A stretch of 64,000 nucleotides of DNA from Mnemiopsis leidyi. Its lineage: Eukaryota; Ctenophora; Tentaculata; Lobata; Bolinopsidae. The DNA lies in contig JH153415.1 of the NCBI GenBank assembly GCA_000226015.1, positions 110,536-174,535 on the forward strand, read 5' to 3'. This document shows, piece after piece, positions 38,301 through 52,500 of this stretch. The notes below the pieces were generated by a model, which worked only from the letters and a program-made list of their open reading frames with translations, was not told the origin of the DNA and ran no database searches. The first letter of the stretch is position 1, and every line of letters starts with the position of its first letter. A program made the position numbers and the translations under genes.

Positions 38301-41300
38301 ATTCATTTACCCTCGCATTCCGGCAAAGGATTGATGGAGAATTGGTTTTCTGTGACACATTTGAAAGTCCCGGGGTCTTCGTCGGTGTCAGGGAAGTAGT
38401 TTGGCTGTTTGCCATCAGGACAAGATACAGAAAGGATAGTATCAGGTCTAAGTATTCTCGGTCTGATTGTTACCCCAGCTCCGAGATAGGGAGCAATGCA
38501 GTTTTGAGCTGATGAATAATTGGTAAGATACTTACTAAGGGCATTTTAATTTTTTACTTAGGGTATTTCAATTCTTAGTTGTTATCAAAATGTAACAGAT
38601 ACTTTATTTCTCAAATGTTCTAAGGATGAAAGTGAAGCAATAAGAAATTAACCATCGCAAGTAGGTAAAGGAGGTCTCCAAATAATGTCAGTGTCGCAAA
38701 TTGAATCTTGTGTTGAACTGGGAACATAGCCCTCCTTGCAGCTGAACCTGTAGAAAACCAGGGTTTAGGTGTAACACCGTGGATAAGTGATAAATCTTTC
38801 CAGATAAGAGAACCTGCGGATGATCGACCTGTTTCCAGAACAAGCGCGTCCGAAAACCGCCAAAAAATTGTTGGATCTTTCTTTATCCCTAAGAACCTAA
38901 GGTTAAATGAAAATACCTTAGTCTGGCGTTGTGAGTGTACTCGTATTGAATCTGTGTCCCAGGCATGTTGTCCGGTCTAGAGACGATACCGTTCTCGATA
39001 GAGTTGGGAGTCAAGATACACGGCTTTTCTGGGGAGATGTGGTATTGAGCTTACACGATAGAGTTGGGAGTCAAGATACACGGCTTTTCTGGGGAGATGT
39101 GGTATTGAGTTTACATAAATGTTCGGTAACGAGACATTGCTCTAAAAGTAAAGCCAGGAAGAAGAAACAATGTTAACGGTAGGATAAAACAGACTCACCA
39201 ACACACTTGACGGTACTGATGTCAGGTTGGAACACTTCCCCAGATTTACACGTGATAGCAGTAGCCCCGGTAGTCAGTCTGTAGTACTGGTCACATTCCA
39301 CCAGGAGCTCGTCGTCAACCGCCACCGGGCCCGTATTGCGGAACCTTGCTCGGTTTATTGCGGGTAACGGACAGGGAACAGCTGAAGAGGGGGATTTGTG
39401 AGTACAGCAGAGAAAGTTTAATTTAGGTTTAGACGTGAAGTTACCGAAATATTTCGCTTTATTTTTCTAGGTATCTGATTTTCTGAAGCACAGTTTTAGA
39501 AAATGTGGAGCAATTCCATGAAATGTGGAACTTTTTGTGAAAGTTCAGTTCCAGAAAATGTAAAACAAATAAAAAAACGTGAAACAGTAACAGGAAATGT
39601 GGAAGAATTGAGTAAATGTGGAGCTGTCTTAGAAAATGTGGAACTGTTCCAGAAACCGTGTAACTGTTGTAGGAAATGTAAAATTTCATTTCCAGAAAAT
39701 GTGGAAGAGTTTTAGAAAATGTGGAACAGTTTTGGAAAATGAAGAACTATCCCAGGAAATGTGGAACAAGTTGCACATTGTGTCGGTCTCCTTGGATACT
39801 GCCTGCACTTCCTGCTTCTACACCTCCCCAGGCGTCAGTAAAGTTTGTCGACAAGATTCCTGAGGACTAATTCAGCTGACTGCTACTTCCTCCTACGTCA
39901 CACCCAGTTAACTAACCTTTACAGCCCTGTGGCGAGGCTGGATCGTACTCCGACTTTGTCACACATTTTACCACTTCGCTCGGATCTTTCTTGACGTAGC
40001 CCGTGTTGCACGATATCGTTATTTGTTGTCCTGTAATTGTTGCTATAAATAGTAAATAGCAAAGTGGATAAGCATTTTGAACATAGCACTTTGGACAAAT
40101 AATCAACACAAAAAAGTTCAATGATTGCATGCAGAACAATTTAATTTATGATAAAATGCATTCTGAAAGAAACCTGTTTTGAGGACGCCTGGTCCTGATA
40201 TATAGCCATTTGGTATCAGATCGTCGTCTTTCACACAGTTTTCTGTAGACAAGATAATGTTAGTTTGGGATGTTCTCTGGTACAACAACGATCATAGAAC
40301 TCAATCATCAATTTCCGAGCAAACTTCCTTTAAAATGTAATTTCGTTCCTCAGTTAGACGCTAATCAACACCTAATAGCAACTATCACCTAGCGACACCT
40401 AGTAACACCTAGTAACACCTAGTAACACCTTATAACACCTAGTAACACCTAGTAACACCTAGTAACACCTAGTTACACCTAGTAACACCTAGTAACACCT
40501 TGTAACACCTTGTAACACCTAGTAACACCTAGTAACACCTAGTAACACCTTATAACACCTGGTTACACGACAGAGTTACTAACCTCTACACACGGGGAGG
40601 TGAGGGGTAGAGAACTGGTTACTAGTAACGCATAGTAACGGAGCCGTGTCGTTCCTAGAGAATCCCGCGTTGCACGTGTAGATTACCTCCTCCCCAGGCT
40701 GTACCTCAGTAACAGTGGGGTTTGTAAAACCGTTCTCGATCAGGTCGTTAATAGGGCAGGGTTGAGCTGAGGGGAGAGAAGTGTTAAGGAAAGGTAGAAA
40801 AATAGAGAAAATGTTGATAGCTGGATAAAATCTAAGAAGTATTCTCCCAGAGATGGTGGACAGTTATTACAGAACGTGGCGTTTAATACCCGTAACCCTT
40901 AGGAGTCAAGCCCTTTGTGTCACCTCTAACTTTGATAATCTGATGACAAACAATAATTTGCTTGACAAGCTCTATAACTTTAGAATATACAGCTACAGTA
41001 CAGTTTGTACCAACAACAATGTGGGGGACAATGTAATTTGGACATGAGCACTTTACCTTAGTGCTTGGTGTCGTGTAATTTACTAATAGTACTGTAGCGG
41101 ATGTTAGAGTCTAGATCTGGGTAATTATAAAATAGGGTACATGAGCACAATACGTATAGAGATTAGAGAGGTTAGTCTAGGACACAGTGTGTCTTGGTAC
41201 ATTTCCTGCTTTTACACAGGGTATTATACACCAACACAGCCTTCACCTACACTGGCTATATACTGCTAGCTATACTACTAGCCACACTGCTAGCTACACT

Positions 41301-44300
41301 GCTAGCTACACTGCTAGCTATACTTATAGCTACACTGCTAGCTACATTTCTAGCTACACTGTTATAGTACTTTAGAGTCAAGAAGGTGCAGGTGGCTGCT
41401 TGAATTAACATCAGAGAGATCAATTAGTTTCCATATTCACGCACCAGTGCTGGCACTTACCGGGTGTCGAAGTGGGATCTACAATAACTGTACCGCTTAC
41501 ATGTACACACTACACATGCACACACATACTGTCATTAATTAGCAAATTAGGATCATTAATTCTAGATAATAAGATAATGTTGCAAGTAACATATGCACAA
41601 AATAATTCCAATCCTGCCCCTAGCACGAGTAGTGACACAAAGTCAGAATACTCAATGAAAATGTCACAACAATGTAATATCTCATTGTCACATCTACTTA
41701 CTTACTTACTTTGGGTTATCTTATGCTGCCGGATATTTCCTTCTTTAGAGTATCTTATTTATAAAGTTATAACTGGTCAGCGATCCTTACCCTTACTTTC
41801 CAGAAAACCCGAGTTGTGTCAACCACAACTTTTACTGTGTATATAGATTACACGTTCTAAAATTAGGTTGCCGCATAATTTTTACATTGCAACGCGTTTT
41901 ACGACTTATAAGCAGATCTTTTTCTCATGAACAGTTCAAATTCATTGCTCCGGTTCCTGGAAGGTCCTTGCACCAAGCTGCTAATTTACGATCTAAACCA
42001 CTGTTGAAGTTTAGCTTGGCGTTAAACCGTGGCCATACCAACTTTAATTAAATTTTACGAGAATGTGAGATATTCTAAAGTCATCAGTCAGCTTCCATAG
42101 GACCCTTCCCTTGTTCGTGATTTGTTTGCGTTAGGTTAGAAGATCGCCACTAAGCTGGAAACAGATAATACATTAACTGTTACACCCCATTCTTTACATT
42201 TTATTTAGTCTCAAGGCCGTGCTATTCAGAAAGAAGGGTATGATACGGCTTTTTAAACAGCTTATTAGTTGCAATAGAAACCCAGACCTATAAGCTAAGT
42301 GACAGTGACACCATTCAGAGAAAAAGTTAAAGTTGCATTTTTACCCGCGAAAGCTACAACGACCCGACACAAAGTGTCTAATTACACTAAGTTTTAGTTG
42401 GGAGCGTTAAGGACACGAGGCAGCAGAATTAAAAGTCTGAACATCAGTCTTTTTTATCTGACTTACAATATCAGCACGCAGCCAGATTTCTCTTCTGCCT
42501 CCCCAATTTTGTGGCCTCAGAAATCTCGCGATCTAACCAAGTAAGCTTGGTCCTTGACACGATACAAGTTTTGTGGTTTCCAAATTTGTTTCAAACACAA
42601 ACTCAACCAGCTCCTCTACAAAAACTTGCACGGTGCACGTCAGGACGTGTAGGAACGTGTCAGCTGTGTTGGCTCACCGACATTTTTGGGAACGCTAAGT
42701 GGCCCTCTTCAGCACAGCTGTTCCAGCCAAATCAGACTCAAAACTACATAAATGTATGGACTCTTGAAAATTCTTCTCGATTATCCCTCGATCTTATATT
42801 ATAGACCCACCGCATTTTCTTTACGCTACTTATTATCTACTCAGTCGTTTATCAGACATTACGATTATCAACCCGAAGCGAGAGAATCCTACATACCAGA
42901 TTACTGTCAGTCCAGCAATAAGCTGTACGCAAAGTGAGGCATATAGTCTCTGCTTGCAAGCTAATCTCAATCAGACATCACCATGAGCCACACCGTCTTC
43001 AGAACACAGTTCATCTTGAACATAATACAAACAATTAGACATATTAGATCTTCTCTCGCATCCTCTCTCTACATCTATATAGCTACTACTTTACGTTCTC
43101 TCTTCATAGCGTACAGGATTCTTCACAATGTTTTTCTTCTCCTGACGCTTGGTGTTTATAATCGCTGTTCTTATCCTGACTGCTCCTTCATAAACAATTA
43201 GACAGACAGGTCTTACTCTCACAGCTAATCACGCGGTTTTCTCTCATTAGCCCGTAGTTTCAGCTAACTTTTCTCCTCTAATAGTTGTTGTTTAGATGGT
43301 CCAACAGATCGTCCGCAATCAGCTTGATTTGCTGGTCTTTGTTTGCAGTAAGTTTGTTACCTATATACCTATATGATCTTAGTCAAGAGTGTTTGACTGA
43401 TCCGCTAAGTTGGCACAGCAGGGGGCAGCCAATGTGTACAACTCTCAGTAACTTGTTCTAATTACTAATGACAATATTCAGACAATACATGTACTGTACA
43501 GTAACTTTAGAATTTACCACTTAGTAAAAGTTTCGACCGATTGACAGCTCACTTGGATTTATTCCATCGCAGATTTATAAAGGGCCAACCTTCTGTGACG
43601 TAGACTAGATGGTAGTTCGGTTAGTCGGGCCGTGTTTAGCCGAGATAATCATATGATGATAATCGATCGTGTGCGTGTGTGTGTGTCGTGGTCAATAACA
43701 TCAGAGCACACTCTTACTTATCGGTCAATAGAGCATGGCTTGTCCACATTTGTGTATTACCTCCCTGCTTTCCTTTCGTACCTATTCTCTGTATTTATTT
43801 TATCTTTTTAACTGTTTCTTTTCTTTGGCTTGTTTAATTCGGGTTTGCCAGTACAGGAATAAATAGGATTATATACTACTTTAAGACCAATGTAGTACAA
43901 TGTCTAATATCACAGACTATGGAGTACTGAAAGACCAATGTCATACAATGTATAATATCACAGACTACAGACTACTGTAAGACCAACGTCATACAATGTC
44001 TAATATCACAGACTACAGACTACTGTAAGACCAATGTCATACAATGTATAATATCACAGACTACTGAAAGACCAATGTCACACAATGTCTAATATCACAG
44101 ACTACTGACTACTGAAAGACCAATGTAATACAATGTATAATATCACAGACTACTGACTACTGTAAGACCAATGTAATACAATGTCTAATATCACAGACTA
44201 CAGAGTACTGTAAGACCAATGTAATACAATGTCTAATATCACAGACTACAGAGTACTGTAAGACCAATGTAATACAATGTATATTGTATAATATCACAGA

Positions 44301-47300
44301 CTACAGACTACTGTAAGACCAATGTCATACAATGTCTAATATCACAGACTACAGACTACAGAAAGACCAATGTAATACAATGTCTCATATCTGAGAAGTA
44401 GACTCATTAATACTGCAATCAGTTCCTGGACACTACCCTACCTTGAATTCTATATCATAATAAGCTTTAATAAACTTCAACAAGATGTCGTAGACCAATA
44501 GGATAATAAGATAATAATACCTACCCAATATTGAATATTGCTCGGTTTAATTTTCTCTGGCGCCACAGTACAATTCTATGAGTAGAGAGTACCTCAGGTG
44601 CTGTTGGTCAACTTGCTCTTCTAAATAGTACTTGTTCTTCTAAATAATACTTGCTCTTCTAAATAATACTTGTTCGTCTGTCTTGCAGAATTTTCGGTTT
44701 TTCACATTCAGTGCAACATCCGTACCGAGATTAGATGCAGCTAAAATTAATTAAAAATAGGTCAGCATTTCCTTTCCACGTTTTATTTAGGTAGTTAAAT
44801 ATTCTCCAGCACCAATTACCGCAATGCAGAAAAATTTATTCGTCAACAAAAATGTGAATGCCAAGCTGTTCAGACTAATCAGATTACGGAGAGATAATCA
44901 TTGCTAATCACAGTAAATGATCAGTCAAGTGGGCTATAATTATCCGAGATTTCCCGCTAGAAATGACTCGGCGGCAATCCCAATTAATTATTTATATCCC
45001 AACAGTATTAACGACATTACTTTAAAGTTAAGTCAGTCCTCTCTCAACTACAGCTCAACTCCCAATCTTGATCTTAGCTTGTAAGCTGTGTGGTACTCGA
45101 CTGATAAATGTGACAGTAACTTAATGCTAATATTATTTTCATCGTTTCTAACTGAAGTTACAGTGTAATTGTCGTTATTAACTACTTTTTCTGCTGCAAA
45201 CGTTGTTTGCGAGTTTCTCTAACTTTTCGTTCTTCATGCATAAAGCATAAATAAAGCTGATTCATTACGATAAATCGGAAACTAAAATAGCCTTCATTAA
45301 TTGCCAATAATCGCACGATGAAATTTATGCAGGTGATCAGTTTTATTGCGCTGCTGTGCTTTGCCAGCTCCCGTTTATCACCCTTTAGACGGACTGTGAT
45401 GGATAAATAAAAATTAAATAAAATTAAGATAATCCTATTGCTAATACTTAAAGAGAATCGTTATCAGTTCAATACTTCACTTGTCCGATGGCATGACTCC
45501 TGATCAAATCTCACTGTCCAACATGGCAAAGAACCACATTTGTGAGTCTGTGCGAGTATTCCTTAAGTCGGCCTTCAGTCAGTTACTTCTTCCTTGCACA
45601 AGATTTATGAGCGAGTATTATGCATTATAAGACAGGCACTCTGCAGGATTAAATTTGAACATATTCAAGTCAACCTGTATCTCGGTTGTGACATGGCTAA
45701 AATTTAGACACAGAGACTGAGAGATATCTGGATGCAGTATAATTATTTTGGATGTAGCATGTATCTAGCAGTGCCATGCTAGTTGTTCGAAAGCGGTGGC
45801 TTTGCTTGAACACTTTGAATGTTTTGTTTTGTTAGTAGCGGCTCCATGTAGGCCTGAACAACGTTGATTCGATTGCTTTGACTAACAAAAATAACCGAAA
45901 ATTTTGATAAAAGAATGTTTTGAGCATTTTTATAGTCGGTCGGCGGTTACTTTACCATATTTTTTGACAACGGAATATTAAGCGCTTACTAATCAAGTAT
46001 CAATAACTACGCAATGCGTTGATCAAAAAGATTAATCATTTTTAATCTTCGATTTCATGAACTGAGTGATTTGATTAGTAAACTATGGCAATAGACATTA
46101 CTTAGTCGCCGAAAAACCACAAACAGATTTATCGCAAAAATTACACAGTGCGTTTGCGTGAATTCGTCAAAGCTGAACAATCGGACGCCTGTTTATTAGC
46201 CGCATGACAAATGTCCTGATGTTCGATAGTTTTTCTCGGCTGATCTTCACAGCCGAGATTAGCTTTAAAGCTTCAGAACGATTCATTTAGGCTCATCTAG
46301 AAATTTCACCAAGAGAATGTACATTCTAAATAAATAACCTATCCCTCACGGAGAAAGTTTTACATACCAAAACTAACTCGAGTAAAAAGTTCCCTAAAGG
46401 ATCGGATTTCTTAGTAATACAGAGAAAAGTAACATTCAAATCAGAACTGCTATGAGACTAAATAACGACCCGCTGCTGCTACTACAATAACAATCAAACT
46501 AACTTAACTAATTTCCCAGAGTTATGCAACAAGAATTTCGACATGGCCGAGATAGCATACGGTATAGAAGAGCTAGATTATGCGATTGAAGGAGAAGGAG
46601 AAGCAGGAAAGGAGGAAGAAGGAGAAGATGGTCACCCATCAATCTCGGATATCATCGGCAAGGGCTATCCCAAAGAGTGGATAGTCCTGATAATAGCAGG
46701 GACTATCTTCACCCTGATCATGATGTTCTTCTTCATCCGAGCTCTGCTGATCCACAAGAAGTACTCCACCAAGCACACCATGCAGTTCCTCTGCACGATG
46801 GGGATCCTCCTGGTCTACCCGCTCTACGCGCTCATGTACGTCTCCGGGATGATCGTCCCTAGGGCTAACTCCAAGTGTACCTTCATCGCGGAGACCTACG
46901 AGTCACTGTCCCTGATGTTCTTCCTGAAGCTGATGTTGACGTACATGGGCGGGAAGAAGAAGGCCGTGAAGAGTCTGACCGGAACTAAAGTTCACCTAAA
47001 CGCCCCGCCCCTCTGCTGGTTTCCCCTGCCCACGATCAAGTTCTCCAGCACGTTTATCCTGGTGAACGAGCTGTTTGTCCTACAGCTGATCGTGATAGAG
47101 CTGGTGATGGGCTACGTGGACCTCCTCATGAACATGGACAAGAGTACCAGCTACCCGGCTGCCCTGGTGGAGGAGAAGTTCTCTCATGTCTTCCATGGAA
47201 TGTCCCTCGCTTCTCTCGTCATCGCCGTCTACGGACTTTCATCAATCTACCACAGCGCGGAACACGAACTGAAACACTTCAACATCTTCAAGAAGTTCAT

Positions 47301-48964
47301 CAGCTACAAGATTGTGGTGACTCTGGCTAAAGTTCAGGACATCATCTTCACGATTTTGTCAAACAAGGAGGTGTTTGGAGACCTCTCAACCGGGGCATTC
47401 ACCACTCACCTCCGAGTTCACATGTGGGCGTCCACCTTGACCATTCTAGAATGTACCATCATCTTCCCTATAGCTCTTAAAGCGTTTCCCGATACTGACT
47501 ACCCTTCGGATTCGCGGAGCCCGGACAAAATGAGACGAGATATTGAAGCGGAAACCATGGTTACCGGAGAGTACGAGAACAGCAAAGTGATAAACGAGGT
47601 AAACCACCAGAACTTGAAAGACATGTCCCTCCTACGTTCCGAACTAGACCCAAGTAGGATCAAGACGGTTCTCTTTCTGACAGACTCTCTTCTCTCCACC
47701 TTCTCATCTTCCAAGTTCTGCGAGGGTCTGACATGCTCGAAGAAGAGTCTCAGCAGGTTGGTAGATATCCGGAAATACCAATCTGAGATCCAGTTCTGTG
47801 ATTACGTGATCATCTCAAGTGGGATTAACGACATCTACAAACACCGGACACCTCTGGACGAACTGATCCGGTTCTCCGTCGGGTTCTACGACGAATTTTC
47901 CAGAATCTGTCCCCGGACAAAGTTCATCTACATGTCGCTCCTCCAAACCAACACAGAGTGGGTAAACAACCTGACGGACGACTTTAACACCTACATATTC
48001 GAACTGTCCCTGAGGTACCCCAACCTCCTCTTCTACGACAACTACCAGCTGGTTAACAGAGAGATACTCCAGGAGGACGGAGTAAACATCAACGAGAGGG
48101 CTGTAAAGTTCATTGCCAAGTCTCTGGTCAAGGCGGTTACCAACCTCTCGATTTGCTACAACGATCCGGAGGATCCCTGGCCGCTGCGTCCGAGCTTTGC
48201 TAGAAAAGCTCTGGCGTTTAAGTCTGAGACATTCGACCATTGATAGGATAAGACCGAGCTACGCAGTTATCATATTTTCAGAAGGAACTTGAAGAAAGAA
48301 CTGAGCTTGCATCTCACAGTTACTGCTTTGATCGAAGGATGAGTTTTAGGCTTGGACTTGATCACCCACATGGACTAAACTAACAATAATTCAACTTCCT
48401 ACACGACGAATAGGACTCTGTTGTATGAAGTTTATTTGATCTGTTACTATATTGTGTAAATTATTGCCACGATATAACGATTTTTGAACTGAGTTTAAAA
48501 ATTGCTGTGTATCACGTGCACTAAAGAAAGCGTGTACATTATTTGTTAACAGTTTTATGTTGAACTATTGTGTGTCACGAACTGTTGATGAATCAACAAC
48601 AATGTATTGTTTGTTTAAATATTCTTCCATCAATGTTTATTTCAAAGTTATAAATGATATTTTGTACCTTTTGATTACTAATTTATAAAAGAGTAATCTG
48701 AATCTAATCGGCAAATATTTTGTCAGAACTAGAATGTTAAGTAAGACAGACATACATATGGACAGACAGACCTTTTAGTGAACCTTTAGTGAACCTTTAG
48801 TGATAGGTTCAGCAGGATCCTACTGGGTCACAACTTCTGTCGAAGGCCACCTTACTGGTCATTAACCAGTAAGGTGGCCTTCGACAGTGGTCAAAGTTAC
48901 ACCGGTTGAGCATTGAGTTTGCAGGCGGACAATCTGGAACTGACTCAAGAAGACTGACAGACAT

Positions 48965-49056
<92 letters not shown>

Positions 49057-49431
49057 GNNNNNNNNNNNNNNNNNNNNNNNNNNNNNNNNNNNNNNNNNNN
49101 NNNNNNNNNNNNNNNNNNNNNNNNNNNNNNNNNNNNNNNNNNNNNNNNNNNNNNNNNNNNNNNNNNNNNNNNNNNNNNNNNNNNNNNNNNNNNNNNNNNN
49201 NNNNNNNNNNNNNNNNNNNNNNNNNNNNNNNNNNNNNNNNNNNNNNNNNNNNNNNNNNNNNNNNNNNNNNNNNNNNNNNNNNNNNNNNNNNNNNNNNNNN
49301 NNNNNNNNNNNNNNNNNNNNNNNNNNNNNNNNNNNNNNNNNNNNNNNNNNNNNNNNNNNNNNNNNNNNNTGGAGTTTGCATTCGCTGTGGTGTAGCCGGT
49401 TGTAGGCGGACAATCTGGAACTGACTCAAGA

Positions 49432-49520
<89 letters not shown>

Positions 49521-52500
49521 CCCAACCTGCACATTCGGGAAGCTTCCTGCTGTACACGTTGTCCCCGTTATTATTTCTAGTGACACATTGTACAGCGGTG
49601 ACGGGTGTTTTCACGAAGCCGTTATCACAACGTATCTTTATCTCTGTTCCAGGGCTGATGTTATCTTCTGTGTTCTCGATTCGACCGTTTGAGGGCTCCG
49701 CCACCCGCTGCTTCAAACAATCACGAGCTGAAATCAGGTGGATATTTATTGTAGCTAGGAAATGTTTAAGTTTAACTCGAGAAAAGAATCTTTTAATGGC
49801 TTTGCATGGGAAAACAGAACAATTATTTAAATAGGAGTTAATGTCCTATACAGCAATATTACTTGGCGATTCTGCAACTGCATTCAAGGAGCAATGGCGC
49901 TTATTGCTCGTGACTGTGGGTGGCTGATCAGGAAACCGTCTATTTGCACACAACGGGAATCCAAACTCAAACACTTTTCCACGCAATTATCATGGCAAAT
50001 CGCTGTATCGGTGCATGGCAAATGTATCGGAGATATGATACTAAGATGCTACTTACGGTTACAAGTAGGAACTTCAGTACTGAAAGTTGCCCCATCATCC
50101 CTGGTAAAGAGATCGTCAGCAAAGCACCTGATAGTGACGGACTGAGCGACAGAAAGATCATAGCCGTCGTTACAGTTCACTATAAGACGTTCTAGAGGGG
50201 TGATGGGGCTGGAACCTGCGTCTCCGTTAGCAATGGTGGGAGGTGGACAACTCTTCGCTGGAAGAGTGTGGGAGTGATGGTTGAGTTTGACTTCTTGACG
50301 TTTTCTTCAAGTCAAAGAGTCAAAGAATCTTTGTTTAAGGATTAAAAGGATGAAAACACGGGGCTGTCTTTAAAAATTATGTTTCGCACCAGTAAAAAAG
50401 TTCAGCTTAAACAAATTTTGCAGCTCTCAACCTTGACAAACAGGAGCCGGGGGGTTGTAAGTATTTGCAGCTACACACATCACAGTTTCTTCAGACTGTC
50501 GAGATCTGATCTGGTACCTGCTGTGACACCTGACAGTCAAACTGGATCCTGGTTGAATCTCCGATACCGAGTCTGGGTCTGGTACCAGGGTAGCGTTCTT
50601 TCTAGAGGCGCTCGGTATGGGACAGGGCTGTAAGGGTTTGGTTTTTTCGATAGAAATTTATAGAAGATTAAAGTGCATCCATTGTCATAAATTATGAAAG
50701 TATTACCTATTATTTTTGACTTGGCACAAATCCAGCTGAATCTCTCAAAACAGCTATTCTCACCCGAGGTATACAGGTAGGATCAGGTAACACTGGATCA
50801 AACTCAGTAGCACGAACACACTTGATAGAACCACTACCATCTGTAGCACCATCTGCAGCATCTAGAGTAGCATCTAGATCGTACCCTGCATTGCACCTCA
50901 CTGTCAGAGTGCTGTCCGGGGAGACGGTTTGGCTGGAGGAACCGGTGACTACGCCGTTTGGAACCGAGGGGATTCCACAATCCTTATCTGAAAGTGGAAT
51001 TATTTTATAAGATATTGGAACGCCAACCTTTACGTATGATGGAACATTTAACACCAGACCGATGAATGTCGGAATCTCGCGAGTCCAAGACTTTAATTGA
51101 TCGCAAAAAGCAGTCCAATTCAATTTCAATGAAACCAAGAAATATGAAACAAGTCGTACAGTTAAGATATTTCTAAACTCAGGAATGCAGATATTCTCAC
51201 CGTTACAAGTAGGGAGGGCAGGTTGGTAAGTTCCGTTTGTGATACAGATTGGAATATCAGTATGGGAAGGTTGGTACTGGTCGTCACAAATAACTCTCAC
51301 TTCCCCGTTCACAGGAATGCTCAGACTCCTTGTGTCCACTCTCCCGTTCACTATTGTCGGGATGGGTGTGCAAGGTGTAGCTGTAGGAGAGTGGAGTTAG
51401 GGTTCACATCAGAATTTAGGGAAGTGGAGTAAGGGTTCACATCAGAATTTAGGGAAGTGGAGTTAGGGTTCATATCAGAATTTAAATCGGATTTGTAAAT
51501 CATCTTCACTAAAGGCTAGGGTATCAAACGTCGCTAAAAGCAAGGTTTGCTGTCATTTGTCAATGTGATGTTAGAAAACGTGAAAACTACTTATGACTTA
51601 CGATTACAAGTAGGAAGATCTTTGGAAAAGACAGTTCCCGAGACGCACGTGATCCGACTACTATCAGAGATCTCGTAGTTTTCATCACACGTGACGGTCA
51701 GAGCTCCTCCAATAGCGATAGGGTCGCTGTTTGTTATGGTCGAGTGCGGTATATCGGGAGTGGGACACGGCACGGCTGAACAGATACGGTTTGTTGGTCA
51801 AGTTGTGTAAATAGTTCCAAACATAACATAAAGTTAATTTTGAAGTTTGTAATTGCCATAAGACCTATTTCTCCCATCGCAGTCGCGATTTAACCACGAA
51901 TAATAGTATGTAACTGAGATATAACTTGCAATGTACAACATGAATTTCTATCGCTAATTGCACTAAAGTGGTATAAGTAAAATGCCCCCATGGAAATGAA
52001 TAAAAGGTTTGATTATAATTAAATGCAATATTAGGATATTTACAACTTTGTGGGACGGGAAACTTTTGGACGCTCACAAACCCTGACTATCGGCCGTTAT
52101 TCTTAGTAATGAAGATAATATTAATGATAATAGGTAATCATTATATGTATTATAATGATAGGTCGTAATAATGATACGAACAAATAATAATACGAACATC
52201 CAAGAGATTTGATGCTTTTCTTTGTATGGTGACGGCTTTTAAATATCATTATATTAAATCAGGGCATATCTAAATTGACGTCATTACTGCTTTAACGCTC
52301 TGAGATAAGTCCAAGGCGGCCTTTTCCCTCCCTATGTTTTTAAGAATACCCCGATATTTTGCAGCCAACAACTGTTTGAAATGTTCTAAATAGTCAACGC
52401 TCTCTGATTGTCTCCGGGCATTATACCAACTTCAAGAAAACGTCATTGTTAGTCTTCTACTTGTCGTCCAGAAGAGACCACAATAACGGAGTTTAATTTG

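Noticed and set aside
40367-40566. CRISPR-like array
   Set aside because: Units are contiguous without unique spacers and the genome is animal; it is a minisatellite. The same holds for the other arrays.
41472-41846. A 124-codon plus-strand frame in the 8.8 kb intron
   Set aside because: Low-complexity, no domain, no neighbouring exon; likely chance.
48809-49716. Long frames of Cys-Leu-Ser-Val repeats around the gap
   Set aside because: These are translations of (CAGA)n and N bases; only 49527-49727 is a real exon.
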